Below, piece by piece: positions 56,271 through 64,000 of a stretch of 64,000 nt of DNA; position 1 is the first letter of the stretch, and the number at the start of each line of letters is the position of its first letter. Source of the DNA: Hyphomonas neptunium ATCC 15444. GTDB lineage: Bacteria > Pseudomonadota > Alphaproteobacteria > Caulobacterales > Hyphomonadaceae. The DNA is taken from contig NC_008358.1 of the NCBI RefSeq assembly GCF_000013025.1, forward strand, positions 2,170,001 to 2,234,000, in the 5' to 3' direction. Made by a program: the position numbers and the translations under genes. A model generated the notes under the pieces. It was not told the origin of the DNA, ran no database searches, and was given only the letters and a program-made list of their open reading frames with translations.

Positions 56271-58072
56271 CACCATCCCCAGCTCACGCCGGCGCGCGCG
56301 CCCACTGTGCCCGAACGGAAACCCGTCCCGACACCGACATTCACGAACACGTTCTCATGAACCTTGCCGATGGCGCCAAACCCTGCGGCGCTGGAGTTAT
56401 CAAAGTGGCCAAGATTGGCCGACACGGCGAACGTCTGATCGGGCTGCAACACCTGCGCGCCGCCCAGCGCCAGCGACATGGCAACACCATCCGATTGCTT
56501 TCGGAAGCGATCATCGGTCTGCTGGATCGAGGCAGCGAGCCCATCAACACGCGCAAACCAGGGCTGCATATCCATGGTGGCGAGGTTGCCGGCACCGTCT
56601 GCCGTCACGGCATAGACGGGACCAGACTGGGCCGCGCGGCTGGCGTCAGACGTGATGCCCGCCATCGTGTAGGTGCTCGAGGCGCCGCCGATGGCGACCT
56701 GATTGGCACGTGTGGTGGTCACCCCCTGGCCGATGGCAATCGAATTGTCGAAGCTGGCCGCCGCGCCCTGGCCAATGGCCGTAGACTGAGCACCTGTCGC
56801 CTGCGCGCCAGCCCCGATGGCCGTGCTGCCCGCCTGGCTGGCATTCGACGCCGTGCCGAGGGCCAGCGCATCTGGCGCGCCTGCGATCCCGACAACAGCG
56901 CTCGACTGCAACCCGGCAAGCTGGGCTTCGGCGTCCTGCAGCGTGGTGCGCAGTGTCGCGAGTGTGGCTTGAAGGGCGGCGATCTCGGCCGCCTGCGCAG
57001 GATCAATCCCGCCGCCGCCCACCGCCACCATCGCCGCAGAAAGCTGGCGCAGGTTGACCGCGTCAGTGCTTTCGAGCGCATCGGCGACATGGATAAGGTT
57101 GCGCTCATTGCCGTCCGAGCCGATGGAGACGGCATAAGCCCGGTCGGCCACAGCTTCATATCCTATGGCGGTGGCGCCTTCTTCTGTCGCGGTCGAGCTG
57201 ACACCAAACGCCGAGCTGTTGAGCCCGTCAGCAATGTTGAGATAGCCCATTGCGACACTAGCCAGGCCGTTGGCGGAGTTCAGATAACCAATGGCGGTGC
57301 TCCCGTTGCCGTTGGCGGTGTTTGAATATCCAAACGCGCTGCTGGAGTTACCGATGGAAAACGAGCCATTTCCAAAGGCAGAGCTGTACTCACCGTCAGC
57401 TGTGTTGGCACGGCCGAACGCGCTTGCGCCTGTTGCCGTCGCAGAGTTTACAAAGCCGAACGAATTGCTCTCAACGCCCAGGGCCTCGTTACCATTGCCA
57501 AATGAGCTCGCGTCCGCGCCATTTGCAAAATTATAACTACCAACTGAAATCGCCTGCTCCGCGAATGCCCGATTCTGAAAGCCGGCGGCAACGCTATTGT
57601 CGCCGTCGGCCTGGTTCTGGGTACCAATGGAATTGGCTTGAGTGCCGTCAGCGGTGTTTGAGGCACCGCTCGCAAATGAAAAATTGCCGGTCGCCGTGTT
57701 GAGATGACCCATCGCGATCGAATTGGAACCCGACGCTGTATTACTGAACCCGACCGCAGTGCTTTCGCTATTGGTGGCTTCATTGAGCGCGCCAATGGCC
57801 GAGCTGTTTGCGCCACTAGCGGTATTTCGATAGCCAACAGCTGCGGTGTTTTCCCCATCGGCGAGGTTTTCGAAACCATACGCGCTCGCATCGGGTTCAC
57901 ACGCCGCGTTGCCATCGCCGTCTTGTGAGCCTTCCGGTGGATCGCCATCCGTGCAGATGCGCGCCTGCGCCTGAGCGCCCTGCGCTGCGCTCAGCGCAAT
58001 CGCCAGCAGCGACGCGCTCATTGCCCAGCGCGCTGTGTTTCCCGATACGGATTTCCGGATTTTAGATGTCAT
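56270..58072 (-). CDS. YadA-like trimeric autotransporter adhesin
   Basis: A 600-residue surface protein. The signal peptide is followed by many 14-residue YadA head repeats (SxAxGxxNxAxGxxS; for example NTASGANSSAIGALNEA and FSNTASGSNSIAMGH) over residues 65-335. A coiled-coil segment is at about 365-395 (AAEIAALQATLATLRTTLQDA). A second head region has GSTAIGAGAQATGAQSTAIGQG. The C-terminal anchor of about 70 residues ends NVGVGTGFRSGTVGARAGVSWGW, with beta-strands typical of the YadA translocator. It would form a trimer on the outer membrane for adhesion. It heads the operon with the lipoprotein, vWA and secreted proteins. Confidence 0.93.
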   Translation of the reverse strand: MTSKIRKSVSGNTARWAMSASLLAIALSAAQGAQAQARICTDGDPPEGSQDGDGNAACEPDASAYGFENLADGENTAAVGYRNTASGANSSAIGALNEATNSESTAVGFSNTASGSNSIAMGHLNTATGNFSFASGASNTADGTQANSIGTQNQADGDNSVAAGFQNRAFAEQAISVGSYNFANGADASSFGNGNEALGVESNSFGFVNSATATGASAFGRANTADGEYSSAFGNGSFSIGNSSSAFGYSNTANGNGSTAIGYLNSANGLASVAMGYLNIADGLNSSAFGVSSTATEEGATAIGYEAVADRAYAVSIGSDGNERNLIHVADALESTDAVNLRQLSAAMVAVGGGGIDPAQAAEIAALQATLATLRTTLQDAEAQLAGLQSSAVVGIAGAPDALALGTASNASQAGSTAIGAGAQATGAQSTAIGQGAAASFDNSIAIGQGVTTTRANQVAIGGASSTYTMAGITSDASRAAQSGPVYAVTADGAGNLATMDMQPWFARVDGLAASIQQTDDRFRKQSDGVAMSLALGGAQVLQPDQTFAVSANLGHFDNSSAAGFGAIGKVHENVFVNVGVGTGFRSGTVGARAGVSWGW

Positions 58073-58185
58073 AAGGTAGCTCCTGTTCCCCTAACGCTCA
58101 TGGCGGATGGCCCCGGACTTTTCGGGCCAGTTCAAAAGTGAGAACGAGGTGTGCGCGGGAGACCGGACAAAAATTCTGCTGGCAG

Positions 58186-58212
58186 GCGAAAAAATACCGG
58201 CCAGATTTTTTG
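58186..58212. promoter_or_regulatory. A/T-tract motif upstream of the adhesin and sigma-factor genes
   Basis: The minus strand has AAAAAAT, a GC core and TTTTTTC-GCC; a similar arrangement occurs at 61313-61340 before the kinase gene. It may be a shared control element of the cluster. No consensus was known to me. Confidence 0.3.
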
Positions 58213-58291
58213 CTGGCCTTTGTCGATTCCGCTGGTACGTATAACCGCGAGTGTGGGTCGGGGGACGGCGCTGCGGAGGGTGCCTTTTCTG

Positions 58292-58876
58292 ATGTACGAT
58301 CAAGGTTCTGAACGGCCGCCAGAGGTTCTGGCCGCTGCAGACAGGCTCGTTCCGGCATTGTGGGAAGACCTGCGCCGCGTCGCCCGGCGCGAGCGCCGCC
58401 GTGTGGGCGCGGGGCAGACCCTGCAAACCACGGCGCTGGTCAGCGAGACCTGGCTGAAACTGCGCCGCAAAGAAAACTTCATGGACGATCAGCATTTTCT
58501 GCGGGCCGCCGCCCTCGCTATGCGATCCGTGCTGATTGATCATGCGCGCGCCCGCCTTACGGCCAAGCGCGGCGCCGGAAAGATAGATCCGCTGACGGAT
58601 GACATCGAGCCATTCTGGGAAAGCGATGAACGCCTTCTTGAGCTCGATGATGCGCTCACCCGGCTCAGCAAGCTGAACCCCCGACTCGCTGAAGTCGTCG
58701 AGCTACGGTTTTTTGGCGGATATACCGAAGTTCAGGCGGCGGATATTCTGGGCGTCACGGACCGCACCATCCGGCGCGACTGGATCAAGGCGCGCGCCTG
58801 GCTGTTCCGGGAACTCTCCGGCGTGGCTATTGAACCGCCTGCGGAAGATCATACCGGTCCCGCAACGACCGGATGA
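58292..58876 (+). CDS. RNA polymerase sigma factor, ECF type (TIGR02999 family)
   Basis: A 194-residue alternative sigma factor. Region 2 includes LVPALWEDLRRVARRERRRVGAGQTLQTTALVSETWLKL and AALAMRSVLIDHARARLTAKRGAGK (in segments), characteristic of the X6 group. Region 4 is LNPRLAEVVELRFFGGYTEVQAADILGVTDRTIRRDWIKARAWLFREL. Such sigma factors usually lie beside a Ser/Thr kinase gene, as here. ATG 58292 follows GGAGGG, spaced rather widely (about 12 bases). It runs divergent to the adhesin operon and its 3' end overlaps the kinase gene by 50 bases, tail to tail. Confidence 0.9.
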   Translation: MYDQGSERPPEVLAAADRLVPALWEDLRRVARRERRRVGAGQTLQTTALVSETWLKLRRKENFMDDQHFLRAAALAMRSVLIDHARARLTAKRGAGKIDPLTDDIEPFWESDERLLELDDALTRLSKLNPRLAEVVELRFFGGYTEVQAADILGVTDRTIRRDWIKARAWLFRELSGVAIEPPAEDHTGPATTG

Positions 58877-61241
58877 TGTCGATCTGACTGGCAGCGCCTG
58901 CGCCCAGCGGGGCAAGCGCCCGTTCGGCCTGCGCCAGCAATTCCGCCGCGCGCGTAACATCCCCTGCCTCGGCATTCGCCCGCCCCAACATGATCGCAAT
59001 GATCCCCGCCGCCGGATGCGCCTCGCCCACCGCTGCTGTAACCGCCGTATACCCCTCAGTCGCCGCCTGAAAGGATTTCTCCTGCTCGCCCGCATCGCTC
59101 AGCGCTTCGCTCACCCCGGCAATCGCGGAGGCATAATGCAGACTGCCCGGCCCGGCATGTTCCAGCGCCATTTCTGACGCCTGACGCAAAAAGGGAAGCG
59201 CCTCGTCTGCCCGGCCGAGCCGCAGGAGCGTCTTGCCATAATTGTTGAGCAGCGCGGAAGTGGCGGCAGAGGCGCCGTAGAGCGTGTTGCGCAGCTGCAC
59301 GGCTTCCCGGAACAGTGGCTCCGCGGCTTCAGGGCGCCCTGACAGCGTCTCGATAGCGGCAAGATTGTTGAGCGTGTTGAGCGCGTCCGGGCTGTTATCC
59401 AGCGCAGCCACCCGCCAGACTTCCAAGGCCTGGCGCAGCGACGCCGCCGCTTCCTCCCGCCGCCCCGCCGCGTTCAGCATGACGCCCAGGTCATTGTAGA
59501 ACACGCCCGTATGCCGGTGATGCTCGCCCGAAAGGCGTATACGTTCAGGCAGATGCTCTTGCAGCAACGCGATGGCGCTTTCGATCTCACCGCGATCGCG
59601 CAGGATGCGCGCTTCCACAAGACGGCTGTCGACCAGCCTGCGCCGCCACAGCGCGGCGTCCTCGCTCCAGAAAGCTTGTGCCTTGGTCAGCAATTCTTCT
59701 GCCGCGTCCAGATCCGCCGTGCGCAGATGGTATTGCGACAGATCATAATGGGCCGCCGCGCGTACGCTGGGCTCTGTTTCGGGCGCCGCCACAATCCGTT
59801 TCAACAGGGGCGCGGCCGCTTCATAGTCCCCCAGATAGAGATAAAGCTCCGCCAGCGTATGCATCACCGGTCCGCCGCGCGCCGGGTCGGTGGCGAACAT
59901 GTCGGTAACCTGCCCGGCCGCCGTTTCCAGAATTTCCCGCGCGCTGGTTTCCGTGCCGCCCGCCGTGTCGGCTGCGTCGCGCAGCATGAAGTAGAGATAT
60001 TGCTGTACCGCCTCCAGCCTGGCCTGTTCGCGCAGCGCGGTGTCACGCTCGATCCGCGCTTCCCGCGCCTGCCAGAGCGACGCGCTGAGGCCAATCCCCA
60101 TGCTCGCCACCAGCGCAGCCGCGGCTGCTGCCTGCCATCTGTTGCGCGACAGAAACCGGCCCATCACATAGCCGCGCTCCTGCGAACGGGCGGAGACGGC
60201 TTGCCCCGCCAGCGCCCGCGTCAAATCTTCCCGGAAAGCCTCCACGGCCGGATAGCGGTCCGCAGGATTTCGGGCGAGCGCCTTGGCGAGGATCGCGTCG
60301 AGATCCCGGATCAGCGCGGTTTGATCCTTCTTCGGAATGTGCGCCGAAAGCGGCGGGGGAACCTCTTCTACCGCGCGCCGGGCCAGCGTTGGCACCGGGG
60401 CGTCTGACAGCGCCAGAGGCGGGCGCCCCGCCAGCAGCGCATAGAGCGTCGCCGCCAATCCGTACACATCACTTGCGGTGGTCGCCGCCTCGCCGGAAAA
60501 GAGCTCCGGCGCCGCATAATCCAGCGACAACGGCGCGACATGAATACCGTCGCCCCCTGCAATCCGCGCGACACCGAAATCGATGACCCGTGCCCGCCCC
60601 GTCTCATCGATCAGGATGTTCGAGGGCTTTATATCGCGGTGAACGATCAGCTTGCCATGGGCATGCACCATCGCCTCGCAGACCTGCAGCATGGCGCCCA
60701 GTATCTCGCGCGGCCCGGCGCCGGTCTGGCGCGCCCAGACATCCACAGGCGCCCCGCTGGCATATTCCATCACCATCCAGGGCCGCCCATCCGCCCCGCC
60801 GCCGCCATCCAGCAGGCGCGCAATGCCCGGATGCTCCAGCCGCGCCAGGAATTGCCGCTCGCTCTCAAACAGCGCCAGATGTTCGGGCGCCAGGGGCCGC
60901 ATCAGCTTCAGCGCCGCTTCTTGCTCATATAGCCCATCCGCGCGGCGTACGCGGTAAACCGTGCCCATGCCGCCGCGCCCGATAATGCCGTCGATGCGCC
61001 AGGCGCCCAGACGCGCATCCGCGTCCATCGGCGCGCCATCATCATCGGCCAGCGCATGTCCCGCTTCCAGAAACTGCTCGCTGCTCTCGGCAAAATTCAG
61101 CAGCGACAGCACTTCTGCGATCAGCGCCGGATCACTCGTCTGTCCACGCACAAAGCTCGCCTGATCTTCGGGAGGCAGCTCCAGGGCAGCATCCAGCAGC
61201 GCTTCAACCTGCTGCCAGTCCGGCATTTTACTGTTCATCAT
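58827..61241 (-). CDS. Ser/Thr protein kinase with membrane segment and TPR domain
   Basis: An 804-residue membrane protein. The kinase domain (about 80-340) has GRGGMGTVYRV (ATP loop), EAALKLM (Lys), IVHRDIKPSNILID (catalytic loop), VIDFGVARI (Mg loop) and LDYAAPELFSGE. A single membrane span lies near residue 385 (WQAAAAAALVASMGIGLSASLW). The C-terminal half, probably in the periplasm, has about ten TPR-like repeats (for example LAELYLYLGDYEAAAPLLKR). The first 70 residues are acidic. The partner sigma factor is encoded convergently. It may link an envelope signal to sigma activity, by family analogy. Confidence 0.92.
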   Translation of the reverse strand: MMNSKMPDWQQVEALLDAALELPPEDQASFVRGQTSDPALIAEVLSLLNFAESSEQFLEAGHALADDDGAPMDADARLGAWRIDGIIGRGGMGTVYRVRRADGLYEQEAALKLMRPLAPEHLALFESERQFLARLEHPGIARLLDGGGGADGRPWMVMEYASGAPVDVWARQTGAGPREILGAMLQVCEAMVHAHGKLIVHRDIKPSNILIDETGRARVIDFGVARIAGGDGIHVAPLSLDYAAPELFSGEAATTASDVYGLAATLYALLAGRPPLALSDAPVPTLARRAVEEVPPPLSAHIPKKDQTALIRDLDAILAKALARNPADRYPAVEAFREDLTRALAGQAVSARSQERGYVMGRFLSRNRWQAAAAAALVASMGIGLSASLWQAREARIERDTALREQARLEAVQQYLYFMLRDAADTAGGTETSAREILETAAGQVTDMFATDPARGGPVMHTLAELYLYLGDYEAAAPLLKRIVAAPETEPSVRAAAHYDLSQYHLRTADLDAAEELLTKAQAFWSEDAALWRRRLVDSRLVEARILRDRGEIESAIALLQEHLPERIRLSGEHHRHTGVFYNDLGVMLNAAGRREEAAASLRQALEVWRVAALDNSPDALNTLNNLAAIETLSGRPEAAEPLFREAVQLRNTLYGASAATSALLNNYGKTLLRLGRADEALPFLRQASEMALEHAGPGSLHYASAIAGVSEALSDAGEQEKSFQAATEGYTAVTAAVGEAHPAAGIIAIMLGRANAEAGDVTRAAELLAQAERALAPLGAGAASQIDIIRSLRDRYDLPQAVQ

Positions 61242-61312
61242 TCTTTCCCTGCGGCGCGCGCCGGATCGTTCAACATTTCGCCGGTGATTTCAAACACTTC
61301 CAGCCCTCATCG

Positions 61313-61340
61313 GGCAGAAAATTACGCGGGAAAATTTTTT
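61313..61340. promoter_or_regulatory. A/T-tract motif between the kinase and lipoprotein genes
   Basis: Reverse strand: AAAAAATTTTCCCGCGTAATTTTCTGCC. The outer A-tract, CCG, GTA, TTTTC and GCC are shared with the motif at 58186-58212. Relevance is uncertain. Confidence 0.3.
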
Positions 61341-61425
61341 CTACGGAGAAATGTCCGGATCTGGCACGGCATCTCGTTCTTCTCTCCTGAACAGGGTTTA
61401 CCCCGCGCGCTTCAGGAGAAAGCAA

Positions 61426-61965
61426 ATGACGATACGCAACAGAACACATGTTTGGGCCGTTCTCGCCGCGACCCTCGCGCTGGCGGCCTGCGGCGGCGCG
61501 AGCGATACGGCCGGCAAAAGCAATGGCAGCAAGGATGCCGCAGGCGCTGAGCCCGCCGCAAGCACCTCGCCCCTCGCCGCGCCGGGCGAAGAAGGCGCCA
61601 TTGCCGTCACGATCGAGGCCACCACCCAATTCGATGCCGGCTGCATGCTTGCCCCCGGTCTCACCAATCCAAGTGGGGAGCAATTTACGCTGTATGCGGA
61701 CATCGGTGGGCGCCGGGGTGAAGCTGGCACGGTCACGGCGCTGCTTGATGGGGAGAATGCCCTCACTATGGAGATTACCGGCTATACCGATTTTGGCGGA
61801 CAGATCGGTCCAACCAGCCTCAGCGGTCGCTGCGAAGTCCTCGATCTGGTCATCGGCAATGTCCGCTGCCGCGAAGGCGTTGGCATCGAAGGCGAGATCG
61901 GCCCCTGCCCGGCACCGGTCAGCTTCACCATCTCCGAAAATGTTCGTTCCATGAGGGTAAAGTAA
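61426..61965 (+). CDS. Hypothetical lipoprotein
   Basis: A 179-residue exported lipoprotein with lipobox LAAC (Cys near residue 21), then a serine/alanine/lysine-rich linker. The rest has two Cys pairs (DAGCMLA, GRCEVLDLVIGNVRC, GPCPAPVSF) and beta-like segments such as EQFTLYADIGGRRGEAGTVTALLDGENALTMEI. No family is recognised. ATG 61426 follows AGGAGA by about 7 bases. It is divergent from the kinase gene and ends 5 bases from the convergent oligopeptidase gene with no terminator in between. Confidence 0.85.
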   Translation: MTIRNRTHVWAVLAATLALAACGGASDTAGKSNGSKDAAGAEPAASTSPLAAPGEEGAIAVTIEATTQFDAGCMLAPGLTNPSGEQFTLYADIGGRRGEAGTVTALLDGENALTMEITGYTDFGGQIGPTSLSGRCEVLDLVIGNVRCREGVGIEGEIGPCPAPVSFTISENVRSMRVK

Positions 61966-61970
61966 CGGTC

Positions 61971-64000
61971 TTAAAGCGCGCCTGAAACGGCCAGTTCCGC
62001 GAACGCCCAGTAGAGAGACATTTCCTGAAACTGGGCGCCGCGCCCGCCGCTGGACTGGTGGCCCGCATCAGCATCCAGCACCAGGATCGCGGGCGCGGCG
62101 CCGGTTGACGTGTGGCGCACTTCGGCGACGAGCTTTGCCGCCTCCCAATAGCCGACCCGGTCATCTTTCAGGCCGGACGTGCACAGCAGCGGCGGATAGG
62201 CCGTGGCCTGAACATTCTCATAGGGCGAAATCGAGAACATATAGTCATAGGCCTCCGGATCTGCCAGCGGATCGCCCCAGTCCGGCCGGAACAGCGGCAC
62301 CAGCGGATGGTCCGCGTCGCTCATCGTGTTCAGCATGTCCACGAACGGCACCTGCGCGATGACACCCGCCCAAAGGTGCGGCGCCTCATTCATCGCACCG
62401 GCTACCAGCAATCCGCCAGCTGACAATCCATACGCCACAACCGCGCCCTTGCGCGTCACGCCCAGATCAATCAGATGCTCCGCGCAGGCCACAAAGTCTG
62501 TAAAGCTGTTGCGCTTGCTGAAGCGGCGCCCATCGAGGAACCATTGCCGCCCGCGCTCCGATCCGCCGCGCACATGGGCGATCGCATAGGTCCAGCCCCG
62601 ATCCACCAGCGCCAGCGCCGGCACGGAAAATTCCGGATCGCTGGAGACGCCGTAAGCACCATATCCATAGAGCACACAAGGCATCGACCCATCCCGCGCC
62701 GCCCCGCGCCTGCTTAGCAGCGTCACCGGAACACTCGCCCCATCCGGCGCCGGCGCAAACACCCGCTCCACAACATATTGGTCCGGATCATACCCCGCGC
62801 GATCAGATTTCTGCACAAGGCTCAGCGCGCCGGTTTCCAGGTCGACATCCATCCATTGTACGGGCAGCCGCGGCGACTGGAACGTGATGCGGCACGCGCC
62901 TGCGCCGTAGGCCTGCCCCTGTGGCACGGTCAGCGTATAGGCGGCCTCGTCAAAACCGATCACCTTTTCTGATCCATCCGCAAACAGAAGGATCAGCTGA
63001 TGCAGGCCGTCCTGCCGCTCTAAGCGCACAAGCGCCTTCTCGAAGGGAAACACTTCCAGTATCTGGCTGCCCGGCCGGTGCGCCACCAGCGTCTCCTGCG
63101 GCGTAGCGGCGCCTGCCGGCATTGACAGCAGCTTGTTATCAATCGCGCCGCCTTCATCAGTCAGCACAAGGAGTGCCTCTTTCCACTCCTCTATCTCATA
63201 GCGTACTTTATCCCGGCGCGGGAAAACGACACGCGGCGCCCCCGTCTCATCCTCTGCCGGAACCAGCCACACCTCGGACATATCCGGCCCCGACAGCGTA
63301 ATCGCGATATAGCCGCCCGCTGCCGTCCGTTTGATCTGCATAAAGAGCGCCGGATTGGTTTCCTCATGCACCAGAACAGCCTCGCCCCCGCCGACGGGCG
63401 TTCTGTAAATCCGCGTCGGGCGGTTCTTGTCGTCCCGCCAGATCCAGAACAGGAAACGTGAGGACGGGCTGAACACCAGCCCGCCATAGCCATAGGCATC
63501 TTCCGGTACGAGCACAGACACCGCGGCCGTCGTCATGTCTTTCATGCAGATCCGGTGGCGGTCATTGCCGATCACATCCTCTGCCCACGCATAATAGCGA
63601 TGATCCGGGCTCGCCTGATGACCCGTGGTGCGATAGTAAGCCGTCCCCTGCGCGCGCGCCGCCTCGTCCAGCAACACTTCCGGCGCGGCGCCTTCGCGGG
63701 CAGAAATCCGGGTATAAACGGCGTGTTCGCTGCCTTCCGGATAATGGCTCGAATAGGCCCAGTCTCCCGCCCAGATCGGCGGCGGGGCGTCATTGCCGGG
63801 CAGCTGCGCAACCATCTGCGCAATGATCTCCGGCTGAAGCTTGCGCGCCGGCGCCAGCACGGCGTCGGCATAGGCCGCCTCTGCCTCAAGATGTGTACGG
63901 ATCATCTCCGGCAGCGTGCGCATCTCCCGCGTGCCCGTCTCGGGAATGAACTTCATCCACCGGTAGGGGTCATCGCGCACGCGGCCCAGCTGCTCGATCC
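61971..64000 (-). CDS. ptrB: Oligopeptidase B (S9 family serine peptidase), partial at the N-terminus
   Basis: A trypsin-like oligopeptidase cleaving after Arg and Lys in short peptides. The frame runs off the right edge, with 676 residues visible; only the first few dozen are missing. The segment VRDDPYRWMKFIP lies near the N-terminus, where family members have DPYxWL. The catalytic Ser is in AYGLSAGGLLVAG, Asp in SGLKDDRVGYWE and His in LDADAGHQSS. HVRGGSERGRQWFLDGRRFSKRNSFTDF is the hallmark loop. The beta-propeller (about 65-390) precedes it. A GTG at 63980 is not the real start, because similarity continues beyond it. Confidence 0.93.
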   Translation of the reverse strand, partial: IEQLGRVRDDPYRWMKFIPETGTREMRTLPEMIRTHLEAEAAYADAVLAPARKLQPEIIAQMVAQLPGNDAPPPIWAGDWAYSSHYPEGSEHAVYTRISAREGAAPEVLLDEAARAQGTAYYRTTGHQASPDHRYYAWAEDVIGNDRHRICMKDMTTAAVSVLVPEDAYGYGGLVFSPSSRFLFWIWRDDKNRPTRIYRTPVGGGEAVLVHEETNPALFMQIKRTAAGGYIAITLSGPDMSEVWLVPAEDETGAPRVVFPRRDKVRYEIEEWKEALLVLTDEGGAIDNKLLSMPAGAATPQETLVAHRPGSQILEVFPFEKALVRLERQDGLHQLILLFADGSEKVIGFDEAAYTLTVPQGQAYGAGACRITFQSPRLPVQWMDVDLETGALSLVQKSDRAGYDPDQYVVERVFAPAPDGASVPVTLLSRRGAARDGSMPCVLYGYGAYGVSSDPEFSVPALALVDRGWTYAIAHVRGGSERGRQWFLDGRRFSKRNSFTDFVACAEHLIDLGVTRKGAVVAYGLSAGGLLVAGAMNEAPHLWAGVIAQVPFVDMLNTMSDADHPLVPLFRPDWGDPLADPEAYDYMFSISPYENVQATAYPPLLCTSGLKDDRVGYWEAAKLVAEVRHTSTGAAPAILVLDADAGHQSSGGRGAQFQEMSLYWAFAELAVSGAL

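Noticed and set aside
56270..58072. Tandem DNA repeat region
   Set aside because: The repetition is explained by 14-residue YadA head repeats in a coding gene.

Overview
This 64-kb window is GC-rich, densely coded chromosomal DNA of a Gram-negative bacterium with an outer membrane. Three large TonB-dependent receptors, a split B12-dependent methionine synthase, a full RND pump, Mla-type phospholipid transport proteins and a non-phosphorylative sugar-acid pathway suggest a marine or aquatic alphaproteobacterium, most likely of the Caulobacterales/Hyphomonadaceae type. That placement is inference from gene content. No rRNA, tRNA, CRISPR array or prophage was recognised.

Layout. 0-5 kb: cobT (partial), DUF1289, a retropepsin-like protease, pyruvate kinase and a CBS-GGDEF-EAL protein. 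4.9-11 kb: a minus-strand methionine/SAM-cycle operon (ArsR-methyltransferase, metF, metH N-part, a gamma-glutamylcyclotransferase-like gene, metH C-part) with a 15-bp perfect palindrome at the regulator start. 11.2-12.7 kb: mlaA-mlaC. 12.7-16.4 kb: an AbgT transporter, an intact IS110-family element with a possible bridge RNA, and repeat-rich DNA with one small hypothetical gene. 16.4-23 kb: an RND efflux operon and its divergent TetR repressor. 23-26.5 kb: a membrane protein and katG. 27-33 kb: an iron-uptake-like trio (TonB receptor, PiuC, FMN oxidase), an alcohol dehydrogenase and a TetR. 33-36.3 kb: a second TonB receptor and a 52-codon membrane protein. 36.3-41 kb: a five-gene 5-oxoprolinase operon. 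41-52.3 kb: an L-fucose catabolic locus. 52.4-53 kb: a second MlaC-like protein. 53-64 kb: a cell-surface and signalling cluster (trimeric autotransporter, two secreted proteins, vWA protein, ECF sigma factor, Ser/Thr kinase with TPRs, lipoprotein) and oligopeptidase B (partial).

How the genes connect. The strongest new observation is that the mlaA-mlaC promoter and the RND-pump promoter, 11 kb apart, carry the same pair of palindromic operators in the same order, spacing and orientation. At both, the upstream operator contributes a TTGACT -35 box and the downstream operator covers the predicted start point. The TetR protein encoded beside the pump probably controls both, linking drug or lipophile export with outer-membrane phospholipid transport. 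Other leads are three dispersed arrays of GGACA repeats in a 10-bp phase, a candidate bridge RNA in the IS110 left end, an NRAMP-family protein without its metal-binding motifs inside the 5-oxoprolinase operon, and two well-initiated small ORFs at 36157 and 47401.
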